The position numbers and the translations under genes were made by a program. From an uncultured Lentisphaeria bacterium (GTDB taxonomy: Bacteria > Verrucomicrobiota > Lentisphaeria > Victivallales > UBA1829), in NCBI GenBank assembly GCA_949282305.1, contig CASDPB010000027.1:1-64000 (forward strand): a stretch of DNA of 64,000 bases, given 5' to 3'. The notes under the pieces are model-generated. The model had not been told where the DNA came from. It searched no databases and saw only the letters and a program-made list of their open reading frames with translations. Shown in pieces: positions 56,350 to 63,797 of the stretch. Positions within the stretch are counted from its first letter, which is position 1, and each line of letters starts with the position of its first letter.

Positions 56350-56637
56350 GGTGTGTTACCCCTTTGCCTTGATAATAAAAAAGCCGCTCTGCGGTCGGTG
56401 GTCATAACACCTTGCAGGACAGCACCACCCGTTACCCTGCTTCACGCAAAACGGCAAGTCATCAAGACATAAAAAAACGTTCTGGTTAACGCCGTGCGGG
56501 TTGGTAGCCCTTGAACGATTCGGCGGTTGCGCTTATGACTCGCAACGCCTTTATTTTACGCTGAAGTCTGAAAAAGTCAAGAGGGTAAATCCCAAAAAAG
56601 AAGCAAATTTTCGAAATAATTGAATATCCGAACGGAT
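56350..56637. other. Non-coding interval with hairpin
   Basis: No gene is seen. GTTGCG (56526-56531) and CGCAAC (56541-56546) form a hairpin with a 9-base loop, inside a GC-richer stretch (56470-56555) that stands out from its AT-rich surroundings. It may be a structured RNA or leader; it is not a recognisable tRNA. Confidence 0.35.
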
Positions 56638-56665
56638 TTGACATTTCCCACTTTGGGACTATATT
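56638..56665 (+). promoter_or_regulatory. Promoter/operator of the first toxin-antitoxin pair
   Basis: TTGACA (56638-56643) and TATATT (56660-56665) are 16 bases apart. The spacer holds the inverted repeat TCCCA-CTT-TGGGA (56646-56658), placed to let the HigA-type antitoxin repress its own promoter. Confidence 0.75.
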
Positions 56666-56685
56666 AAAGGAACGGAGCAGATAAA

Positions 56686-56970
56686 ATGGATTTGATCAAT
56701 AAGAACATTCTGGATGATTACAAGAAAAAGCATTCCGACAGCGTAAAGCCGCTTGCCAACTGGGAACGGCTGGTGCATTTGGCACAATGGAAAGCTCCGC
56801 AGGATATTAAAAACGCAATCAGAAGCGCGGATTTCCTTTCAGGGAACCGCGTCATATTCAATATTGGCGGCAATAAGCATAGGTTGCTTGTCGTTGTGGC
56901 ATATACAAAAGAGAAAATGATTGTCCGTTGGATTGGAACCCACGCGGAATACAGCAAAAAGAAGTTTTGA
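56686..56970 (+). CDS. higB: HigB-type mRNA interferase toxin
   Basis: The 94-residue protein matches the HigB family: VKPLANWERLVHLAQWKAPQ, NRVIFNIGGNKHRLLVVVAY and the end MIVRWIGTHAEYSK. Such RelE-fold toxins cut mRNA on the ribosome. The order is toxin first, antitoxin second, usual for higBA. It starts 21 bases after the -10 box and the antitoxin follows after 12 bases. Confidence 0.92.
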   Translation: MDLINKNILDDYKKKHSDSVKPLANWERLVHLAQWKAPQDIKNAIRSADFLSGNRVIFNIGGNKHRLLVVVAYTKEKMIVRWIGTHAEYSKKKF

Positions 56971-56982
56971 GGAGGTGCAAAC

Positions 56983-57351
56983 ATGGAAATCAGCATGATA
57001 AAGAATGACCAAGAATTAAAGGCAATGACGAAACGCCTGAATGCTTTTCTTGACGCACACGCGGAAGACTTGGAGCACTTGAGCCCGCAGGATGAAGAGG
57101 AAATGGAGCTTATGTGTCTTGTAATCAAGGCGTATGAGGATAAACGCTACCCACTGCCGGAAGTGAACCCGATAGACTTCATCAAATTCATGATGGAACA
57201 AAAGGGCTTGAAGATGAAAGACATTGCGCCGTGCTTCGGGACGCTCAGCCGCGCCTATGAGGTGTTAAGCGGCAAACGCAATCTTACCCTTGCCATGATC
57301 AAGAAACTCCGCGTTGTGCTCGAATGCCCGGCGGACGCACTGATAGCCTGA
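56983..57351 (+). CDS. higA: HigA-type antitoxin with HTH
   Basis: The N-terminal half is acidic and helical (HLSPQDEEEMELMCLVIK) and would bind the toxin. The C-terminal half is an HTH (IDFIKFMMEQKGLKMKDIAP; RAYEVLSGKRNLTLAMIKKL). GGAGGTG precedes the start. It probably represses the operon through the inverted repeat in the promoter. Confidence 0.9.
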   Translation: MEISMIKNDQELKAMTKRLNAFLDAHAEDLEHLSPQDEEEMELMCLVIKAYEDKRYPLPEVNPIDFIKFMMEQKGLKMKDIAPCFGTLSRAYEVLSGKRNLTLAMIKKLRVVLECPADALIA

Positions 57352-57478
57352 TGATACGCAGCCGGGATGAAAAACCATAAAAAGCATTTTTTTCAACTGT
57401 GGACGTTTCGTCCATACCTGCCAATTTGGCAGATATGAGTTGTGGGTGTTAGAACCATAACTGCTTTTCCCGCCTTCT

Positions 57479-57507
57479 GCAACTATGGGGGTAACACCCA
57501 TAGTTGC
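57479..57507. other. Strong hairpin, element copy A
   Basis: GCAACTATGGG pairs perfectly with CCCATAGTTGC around a 7-base loop containing GTAAC. It lies between the convergent first and second toxin-antitoxin pairs. A related hairpin lies at 59167-59195. It may terminate transcription, though there is no T tract. Confidence 0.7.
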
Positions 57508-57545
57508 CCCTGAAGCCATTTTTGGCTTGAGTGCCGCCACTTTTA

Positions 57546-57875
57546 TTATATGACTGCGGCTGCTGACTTGAAAGCCTTGATAAAGTCAAAGCGTTTTATC
57601 TTTCCTGTTTCCTGATCGTATTTGATACAATCCAATTCATAACGTGATTGAAGATTCAGCCAGAATTGCGCAGATGTTCCGAAAAATAAACCTAAACGCA
57701 TGGCTGTATCTGCCGTGATTGCCCGTTTTCCGTGAACAATTTCATTTATCCGGCGTGGAGGCACCCCCAAAGCCTTAGCAAGTGCATTCTGTGAAAGATT
57801 CAGCGGTTGTATAAATTCCGTGTTCAATATTTCGCCGGGATGAATCGGCTGCAAAAATTTTTCTTCTTTTGCCAT
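57546..57875 (-). CDS. HigA/VapI-family antitoxin
   Basis: The 109-residue protein begins in the family manner: FLQPIHPGEILNTEFIQPLN, then the HTH LSQNALAKALGVPPRRINEI and HGKRAITADTAMRLGLFFGT. It follows its toxin gene by 16 bases. It would neutralise the RelE-like toxin and repress the pair. Confidence 0.93.
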   Translation of the reverse strand: MAKEEKFLQPIHPGEILNTEFIQPLNLSQNALAKALGVPPRRINEIVHGKRAITADTAMRLGLFFGTSAQFWLNLQSRYELDCIKYDQETGKIKRFDFIKAFKSAAAVI

Positions 57876-57891
57876 GATTTCACCTCTTGTT

Positions 57892-58167
57892 TTAATGATA
57901 ATCCTCTATTTTTACGTTTTCCGCTCCGTCATTCCATGAAAACGTAATACGCCATTGGATATTAATTCTGATACTGAAAAAACCAGGTCTGCCGCTCAAT
58001 GCTTCAAATTTATTTCCGGGCGGTATTCTCAATTCCTCCGGCGCTATTGCGGCGTCAAGTGTCAATAACTTTCTTCTTGCGCTATCCTGAATATTTGCTG
58101 GCAGCTTTTTTGAAAGCTGCCGGTTAAATATCTTTTCCGCTTCTTTATCGCTAAAACTTTTAATCAT
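57892..58167 (-). CDS. RelE/HigB-like toxin
   Basis: Start 58167 (MIKSFSDKEAEKIFNRQLSK) has GGGAG upstream; a much longer frame upstream is a shadow. The 91 residues contain LDAAIAPEELRIPPGNKFEA, the spacing-conserved segment of HigB/RelE toxins, and end RINIQWRITFSWNDGAENVK. It is paired with the antitoxin that follows. Confidence 0.92.
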   Translation of the reverse strand: MIKSFSDKEAEKIFNRQLSKKLPANIQDSARRKLLTLDAAIAPEELRIPPGNKFEALSGRPGFFSIRINIQWRITFSWNDGAENVKIEDYH

Positions 58168-58324
58168 CTGCTTTTCTCCCTGTTTTAATATAACGCAACA
58201 CGTTATAAAATCAAGAAAAAAAACATTCCTGTATTGTATCTGCCATTTCAGCAGATACAAATCATCTGACAAAAAAATAAAGAAGACAAAGGCTATCGGG
58301 GCATCTGCCGGGAATAAGTCCGGC

Positions 58325-58684
58325 TTACAAAAGGGTAACAGCGACTTTCTTCCCGCAAGCCGCCGCATATCTTGATAATGTTCTGAAAGTGATGTTCTTC
58401 CGCCCCCGCTCCAAAGCGGCAATATAGGTTTGATTTGTTCCGAGACGTTCGGCAAGTTCCTTTTGTGTAAGTCCTGCCTCATGACGCGCTTTATACAGCG
58501 CTTCAACGGCTGCCATTCTTGCAAACATCGCCGCAACTTCCTCCGCGTTTGCAGGATCGTTGAAATAAGCGTCCCGTTCCGCTTCGTCGTCGCTGATTCT
58601 GCCCGCTTTTATATCTTCGGCAATTTGTGCGACTTCTGCGGCAATCTGTTCATCCGTCAAATATTCGGCGTGGTCTTTACTCAT
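58325..58684 (-). CDS. XRE-type antitoxin
   Basis: The first 65 residues are acidic and helical (SDDEAERDAYFNDPANAEEV); the rest is a Cro/CI HTH (ARHEAGLTQKELAERLGTNQ, TYIAALERGRKNITFRTLSR). Its ATG overlaps the toxin TGA (ATGA). Third antitoxin in the island. Confidence 0.9.
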   Translation of the reverse strand: MSKDHAEYLTDEQIAAEVAQIAEDIKAGRISDDEAERDAYFNDPANAEEVAAMFARMAAVEALYKARHEAGLTQKELAERLGTNQTYIAALERGRKNITFRTLSRYAAACGKKVAVTLL

Positions 58685-59031
58685 TTTACTAATCCTCCCT
58701 GTATAAGCTGTTTTAATACCTTTCGGGCTTGTTTTTTCTCTTTTTCCGGTATGGATTGCGTTTTCTTCACATAGCCATGAATACCGAAAATAAGGTTATC
58801 TATCCCGTAAACGTAAAAAATGCGAATGTTTGCCGCCTGAATCACGCGAATTGCAAAGAGATTTTTATCATCCAGCTTTTCCCCGTATGGCATCTCTAAA
58901 ACGCCCGTCATTTCCAGCTTGCATATAATCCCGTTCAACTCCTGTTTTGCGTCTCCCGACTGGTTGCGCATGAAGTCTTTTACTGCCTGCATCATGCGAA
59001 AATGCTTTTTCTTGTCTATCGGCTGTTTCAT
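58681..59031 (-). CDS. RelE-superfamily toxin, phage Gp49-like
   Basis: The 116-residue protein fits the phage-derived Gp49-like/HigB group: KLEMTGVLEMPYGEKLDDKN, LFAIRVIQAANIRIFYVYG and IHGYVKKTQSIPEKEKKQA. An AAGGGA site precedes the start. Coupled to the XRE antitoxin by a 4-base overlap. Confidence 0.9.
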   Translation of the reverse strand: MKQPIDKKKHFRMMQAVKDFMRNQSGDAKQELNGIICKLEMTGVLEMPYGEKLDDKNLFAIRVIQAANIRIFYVYGIDNLIFGIHGYVKKTQSIPEKEKKQARKVLKQLIQGGLVK

Positions 59032-59166
59032 TCGGCATTCCCTTGTTTCATATGTAATATATCCTATAAGATATTATTTTTCAATATAGAATCAGAAAGA
59101 AAATCCGTCTTTTCCATGTTTGCAGGAGACAGCAAAGGGGACACCGTTTCCGTGGCCTCCCCGCAT

Positions 59167-59195
59167 GGAACTATCACCGTTACGGGGATAGTTGC
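59167..59195. other. Hairpin, element copy B
   Basis: Read on the minus strand this is GCAACTATC, CCC, GTAAC, GGT, GATAGTTCC. The outer stem matches copy A at 57479, the loop core GTAAC is the same, and the inner stem is C/G here where copy A has G/C, so pairing is kept although bases differ. It lies between the third toxin-antitoxin pair and the small HTH gene. Confidence 0.6.
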
Positions 59196-59226
59196 ACCTA
59201 AACCGACAAATTGTCGAAACAGCTTC

Positions 59227-59502
59227 TTACAGAGTGCGAGGTCTTCCGCGCCGCTTCCTTCCGGCGTGCGGGTCAGGAATGGACGAACCAAGCCCCCGCG
59301 CCATTTCCGTTATATCCTGCTGCCTCTGATATGCCTTTGCTTCGTGTTCCAGAAGCGCACGCCATACAATCGGATTCACCTTGTGAAGTCCCATTCCATA
59401 TTGAAAAAATGTTGATTCTCCCATGCCACAAAGCGTAGCGGCTTCTTTGTAAGTCATATTTAACCGGTTAAGCGTAATTTTTAAGAGTTCTACATCCGTC
59501 AT
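59227..59502 (-). CDS. Small HTH-like phage regulator
   Basis: The 91-residue protein starts LLKITLNRLNMTYKEAATLC and continues GMGESTFFQYGMGLHKVNPI, a compact helix-turn-helix as in phage regulators. The C-terminus is Arg/Gly/Pro-rich (HAGRKRRGRPRTL), like an AT-hook. It is the last gene before a long non-coding interval. The role is not known; a control gene for the toxin island or the phage segment is plausible. Confidence 0.6.
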   Translation of the reverse strand: MTDVELLKITLNRLNMTYKEAATLCGMGESTFFQYGMGLHKVNPIVWRALLEHEAKAYQRQQDITEMARGLGSSIPDPHAGRKRRGRPRTL

Positions 59503-60239
59503 AGTTCCGCCCTTTCAGATTTTTATGAATGGAATATATCACGGCTATTTAATAAATCAAATTACATTTAGTTTATAATATTAACATAAAAGTATATGTC
59601 CTCATCTCTATTTCAATTTGAGGCTAACTCACTTAACATAAGGTATATTATGCGACGTTATAAAAGTCAAAAAATATTTACAACTTGCATATTTTCATAG
59701 AGTTACAAATAATCGGTTACATACATATTTTACCTCGCTACCTTTTATTAGGCATGGTGAATAATTGAGGCTAAAAAAAACAAGATGCAGCAAAAGCACC
59801 CGGTAACAGAAAAATGAGTTTTTTAAAAATGTTTATTTCCAGTTACCGGCTTTTCCGTTCCTGATTCTGCACGTTACGCGTTTTTTGCATACCCCCTCTG
59901 GCAATGAAAAAACCACCCTGCAAGTTTTGCAGAATGATTTAAATATACTACAAAATGTAGCACCCCCTCTACATAACCGACAATTCGTAGGTTTTGGAAG
60001 TCGGGGAATAGCGTCTGCGGAAATGGCAGATGCAAATTAAAATTTGCGTCCACCGAAACGGTGGGTATGAAACCAATCCCCCGAAAAAGGGGGTAAGGTC
60101 AATTCCACAATCCACGGGATTCGCGGGTTGTGTTGAATTAGATACCGGTAACAGATTTTACGCTTTATTTGAAAAATGCGTTTTTCTGTTACCGGATTTC
60201 TTACCCTTGATAAAACTATCAAAGGGGAGCCCCTGCAAA
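59503..60239. other. 737-bp non-coding interval with ordered hairpins
   Basis: No gene is supported. The left 250 bases are AT-rich. CCGGTAAC and GTTACCGG flank 59800-59849, and CCGGTAACAG and CTGTTACCGG flank 60145-60195, so the same motif occurs four times in two inverted pairs. Between 60032 and 60139 four hairpins follow each other: GCAAATT/AATTTGC, CCACCG-AAA-CGGTGG, CCCCC-GAAAAA-GGGGG, and an imperfect AATTC-CACAA/TTGTG-TT-GAATT. Another, CCCTTGATA/TATCAAAGGG, lies at 60204-60226 just after the tape-measure stop and could terminate it. Together this suggests a structured RNA or DNA element. Confidence 0.55.
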
Positions 60240-62732
60240 TCATACGAAAGCAAGGTCGTTTCCGGGAATTCCCTTCCTTATCGCCTTCACATCGCTTCTG
60301 ATTTGCTTTGTATTGGCAACTTCATTTTTCAGCTGAATTACAGCATCTTTCAGCTGCATCATGACAGCTTGTATATTCACATTCCCTCCGGAGCTTCTAA
60401 CGTTGGAAACACCGGTAGAGATGTTGCCGGTAACCGGATTCCCCGTTACACCTGTTCCCCCAGGATTTCTCCCTGGAGAAAGCAGATTATTTCCCGCTTC
60501 CTTTACGCCGGCTGCCACGCCGTTAATAGCATCCGCAAGACCGTTTCCGCTTCTTGTAATGACGTTTTCCGCGTCCGTTGACGGGCTGGTAAAATATACC
60601 CTGCTTTCCAGCTTCGCCGCTTCCATGCTTCCATACTCCACGGCTTCTGCCGCTGTTACAAACCCTTTTCCGGCATCTTTAACGGAGGTTGCAACTCTGC
60701 TGATTGATTCCGCAAGCTCTTTTCCGCTGTTCTGCACGTCGGCATTGCTTCCCGGCTGCCTGTTCCTGACCTTGTTCCGCAAGTCTTCATAATAGGCGGT
60801 GTTCTCGTTCAATCTGCGCCGCCTGTAATCGGCATCCGTCCAAGCTCTGCCGTTTCCTGAAGCAAGTTCCGGAAGGGGAGTTGCTCCAATTTCTTTCAAC
60901 GTCTTCGGCAGATTCTTTCCAACTTCTCCGAATCTCCGCGCCAGATTGTCCCCAAGCTCCCCCGCGACTTTCTTTGTATTTTCCCAAACGGGCTTGAAGC
61001 CGTCCGCCGCCGCTGCCGCAACTCTCTGATTGTGCGCTGCGATTTCGTTAACAATATCCTGTCCGAATGCCTTTGCATTTGCGCTGAACTCGAACCCGTC
61101 CCAGTTTTCCTTGACCTTTTCGGCGGTTTCCGCTATCGCCGTTGTATAGTCGTTCAGCACTCCGCCGATTGCTTCCGTAAAAGATTTCTTCCCTGTAATC
61201 AGGCTCCAGAAGTTGGAGCCAAGAGAAGCCGCCATTGTGCCGATGTTTTTGATTGAGGCTGCGAATAAATCCCAAATGCTGGCCAGCGTTCTTTTTCCGA
61301 TTTCAAACATATCGGAAAAAATTCCGCGCCAGTTCCGCCCGAATGAAGCAAGGATATTTCCCGCCGCCGTGAATGCCGATTGCCATGATGTCGTTATCAG
61401 GTTTCCGAATCCGGTAACGATCAAACGCAGATTTTCAAATCCGCCGTTGACAAGCGTTTCTGCGGAATCCATAACCGCACGCGGGATAAACAGAAAGAAG
61501 TCGAGAATATCCGTTCCGATCGCCGTTGCAACGCTTCCGAAGTTCTCAACCAGCGGCACCATGTTGTTAAACGCCCATTTCCCTATTGAAACAACGTTTT
61601 TGATTCCCGCGCCGATCCATGAAAAGACAGGTTCAAGGTAAACGCCTGTCTGTGAAGCGACTTCCGCGATATTCAAGCCTAGAATCTGAATGTCCTTCCC
61701 CCATTGCGCCCCGTTTGCTTTCAGGGTGTCGGAAAAACGTTTTACAGCTCCGGCAAGCTGATTAATCAGGGGGCTTGTCTGTATCACGGAGTCAATAAAC
61801 GCGCCGATGTTGATTTTCAGATCAAGCAGCCGGTTTCCAAGCAACCGGGACTGATTGGCTATTGAATCCTGATTTCTGGCAAAATCCCCAAGCACATGCG
61901 CTTTCTGCTGATAGATCGTAGCGGCTGCCGCAATTGCTTTTGCTTCCTGCGCGGTTGAAGCCTTGAACGTTCTTCCAAGTCCCGCAATATAAACGCCTGT
62001 ATCCTGCGCCTGTTTTGCAAGATTTCTGAATTCCGGGGTATCGGTTTTGATTGCAACGCCAAGCGATTTCGCCTGTTCCGTTTCCCCAAGCATGGCTTTA
62101 GTCAATGCAAACGTTGCCTGCTCCGCTCCTCCGCTGTAATTGGTGAAGCTGGCAATATCGGAACCCATCTTCGCAATCCCTGCGGATAATGCGACTACAT
62201 CGCCGCTTGCCATTCCGAACCCTTTCAGCAAGTCCCCCGTCTGCGCCATCATCCGCGTTGCGGCAAGTTCCGACTGTCCGAAATTGTTTACCAAATCCGC
62301 TACACCGGCTTCTGCTTCCTTGCTTACATCGGAAAAGACAATACCGAATTTCTGCGTCTCCTCCTGCATGTCGGAAAAGGCTTTTACTGCATTGTATGCG
62401 CCCTTCGTGACGGCGGAAACAGTAAAGCCCCCCGCAAGCGCCGCCGTTGCGCCTTTGGCGAATCGGGATAAACCGCCAAGTGTTCCGTTTATCTGGTTCA
62501 AGCTGCGCTGCGCTCTTTCCGCTCCCTTGACTCTTACCGGAACAGTTGCACCCTGAAGCCGTTTAAGTCTTTTTTCGAATGCGTCAAGCTGCTTCTTCGC
62601 GTCTTCGCCTATGGTGATTTTCGGATTAAGCGCAGTAAGTCCCTTCAAACGCTTATGGAATGCGTCAAGCTGCTTCTTCGCGTTTGCCGCCTTCACCTCG
62701 ATTGCCAATGTTACAATATCTGTTTCTGCCAT
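60240..62732 (-). CDS. Phage tail tape measure protein
   Basis: The 830-residue protein has an N-terminal helical repeat pair (AKKQLDAFHKRLKGL, AKKQLDAFEKRLKRL; the DNA keeps a 25-base direct repeat at 62578-62602 and 62659-62683), then the conserved tape-measure block (SDMQEETQKFGIVFSDVSKE, DLVNNFGQSELAATRMMAQT, AKSLGVAIKTDTPEFRNLAK), and a long middle with hydrophobic stretches. It sets tail length and helps DNA entry. Start 62732 has AAAGG at 7 bases; the longer frame is unlikely. Unusually, no tail genes follow it, only the structured interval. Confidence 0.93.
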   Translation of the reverse strand: MAETDIVTLAIEVKAANAKKQLDAFHKRLKGLTALNPKITIGEDAKKQLDAFEKRLKRLQGATVPVRVKGAERAQRSLNQINGTLGGLSRFAKGATAALAGGFTVSAVTKGAYNAVKAFSDMQEETQKFGIVFSDVSKEAEAGVADLVNNFGQSELAATRMMAQTGDLLKGFGMASGDVVALSAGIAKMGSDIASFTNYSGGAEQATFALTKAMLGETEQAKSLGVAIKTDTPEFRNLAKQAQDTGVYIAGLGRTFKASTAQEAKAIAAAATIYQQKAHVLGDFARNQDSIANQSRLLGNRLLDLKINIGAFIDSVIQTSPLINQLAGAVKRFSDTLKANGAQWGKDIQILGLNIAEVASQTGVYLEPVFSWIGAGIKNVVSIGKWAFNNMVPLVENFGSVATAIGTDILDFFLFIPRAVMDSAETLVNGGFENLRLIVTGFGNLITTSWQSAFTAAGNILASFGRNWRGIFSDMFEIGKRTLASIWDLFAASIKNIGTMAASLGSNFWSLITGKKSFTEAIGGVLNDYTTAIAETAEKVKENWDGFEFSANAKAFGQDIVNEIAAHNQRVAAAAADGFKPVWENTKKVAGELGDNLARRFGEVGKNLPKTLKEIGATPLPELASGNGRAWTDADYRRRRLNENTAYYEDLRNKVRNRQPGSNADVQNSGKELAESISRVATSVKDAGKGFVTAAEAVEYGSMEAAKLESRVYFTSPSTDAENVITRSGNGLADAINGVAAGVKEAGNNLLSPGRNPGGTGVTGNPVTGNISTGVSNVRSSGGNVNIQAVMMQLKDAVIQLKNEVANTKQIRSDVKAIRKGIPGNDLAFV

Positions 62733-62766
62733 GGAAAACCTTTCATGTTTTTCATATCCGAAGCTG

Positions 62767-63593
62767 TCAACTTGCAGCATCCTTGAGAATCCTGTTTGCA
62801 AGGTTTGCCTTGAACCTCATCCCTTCCGGAGATTGCAGCCAGTCCCCGCCCGCCGGCGCGTTCAGGTATTCGCCGCCGCTCCCGGAGGAAAGCCACTTTT
62901 CACCGTCTGGACTCGAAAGCCATTTCCGCCCGTCATCACTTGCAAGCCATTGATAATAAGCATGTTTTTGTTTCTCCCGCGCATCCGGCGTCATCAGTCG
63001 GCAGTCGTTCAGGTTGATTTGTTCAGCCTTGATTCCAAGCCCGGCTGATATGGCTGTTAAAAGCCTTACCGTTTCCATTGCGTAGAGCTCCCAACGCTCC
63101 GGCGGCAATTCCCCGTCCTGACAGGCTCTATCGTATGCAATCCATGCGTGAAGCTCCGGGAGCGGTATTTGTGCGGCATCCGCAAGAGAGATTCCCCGAT
63201 TCAGGGCAAGCCGGAAAAGAGCCTGCCCCGTCGGGGTGGTTATTTTTTTTCGGTGAAAGCCTCCGACGCTTCCCCGATTTTTGCGGCTTCTCCGGTCAGC
63301 GTATTGATCTCGCTGATAAGCCGTTCAGCGACGCCGGGCATTTTCCGGTAAAGAATCGCGGCGTTTTTCTCATCCAATGCAGGAGCAACAACACCTTTTC
63401 GGAGAATAAGAGCCGTTTTGCTTTTCAAGTTTATCGCCCCTGCGACTTCCAGCGATTCTTCCCCGTCCAGCCCCCGGACTTCAAAAACTCCGATTTCCGG
63501 AATTTCAATCTTCTTCTGCGGCATTCGGACAGCGAGGCATTTTTCCATAAGTGTTTCAAGGTTCAGTGTTTCGGTTGTGTGTTCGTTGTTCAT
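62767..63593 (-). CDS. Tail assembly chaperone, -1 frameshift product (gpGT-type)
   Basis: The long product is made by translating the 117-residue frame (63593 to about 63243) and slipping back one base at A AAA AAA. The zero frame reads GAA AAA AAA TAA; the -1 frame continues ATA ACC ACC CCG and stays open for about 160 codons to 62767. The extension contains LFRLALNRGISLADAAQIPL and LHAWIAYDRACQDGE, resembling the DUF4035-type domain of such extensions, and then a W-L-x-S-x-x-G repeat (WLASDDGRKWLSSPDGEKWL). As in lambda G/GT, the fused form would bind the tape-measure protein, whose gene follows after 34 bases. Confidence 0.85.
63240..63593 (-). CDS. Tail assembly chaperone, short form (gpG-type)
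   Basis: The 117-residue product begins MNNEHTTETLNLETLMEKCL and includes IEIPEIGVFEVRGLDGEESL. It ends TEKK directly at the slippery site, with TAA next. An AAAGGA site lies 10 bases before the start. Position just before the tape-measure gene and the overlapping -1 frame identify it as the short tail chaperone although its own sequence is not strongly diagnostic. Confidence 0.82.
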   Translation of the reverse strand: MNNEHTTETLNLETLMEKCLAVRMPQKKIEIPEIGVFEVRGLDGEESLEVAGAINLKSKTALILRKGVVAPALDEKNAAILYRKMPGVAERLISEINTLTGEAAKIGEASEAFTEKK

Positions 63594-63608
63594 TTTTAGA
63601 TTTTCCTT

Positions 63609-63797
63609 TCAATCATTTTCAATTTTGAATGTTAAAACATCTTCGGAATAAACGATTTCAGGTTCCGCGCTGAAATCAAATTTCCCGGTTGTAGTGTCCA
63701 TCGGGTAAAACTCACGCCGGATAAGTTTTTGGGGCTTATGCGGTGTTTTCCTTGCTTTTGCAAAGACGCGCTCAAGACGTCTTATCTTGTTCTGCAT
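63609..63797 (-). CDS. Small phage protein of unknown function
   Basis: Start 63797 (MQNKIRRLERVFAKARKTPH) has AAAGGA at 7 bases; a longer frame starts further up but without support. The 62 residues begin strongly basic and end acidic (EPEIVYSEDVLTFKIEND). It overlaps the end of the next upstream gene by 26 bases and precedes the tail chaperone by 15. No family recognised. Confidence 0.6.
   Translation of the reverse strand: MQNKIRRLERVFAKARKTPHKPQKLIRREFYPMDTTTGKFDFSAEPEIVYSEDVLTFKIEND

Noticed and set aside
56460-56560. tRNA gene on either strand
   Set aside because: A hairpin and a GTTCAA-like motif are present but the stems do not close into a cloverleaf.
57892-58536. 214-residue form of the RelE-like toxin
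   Set aside because: The first 120 residues are non-coding in character; the family start and ribosome-binding site are at 58167.
60030-60581. 183-codon plus-strand frame near the tape-measure gene
   Set aside because: Runs through the hairpin array and the end of the tape-measure gene; no ribosome-binding site or recognisable motif.
63108-63108. Separate gene starting at TTG 63108
   Set aside because: The same frame is open back to the slippery site and the upstream part resembles the known chaperone extension, so it is better explained as the -1 frameshift product.
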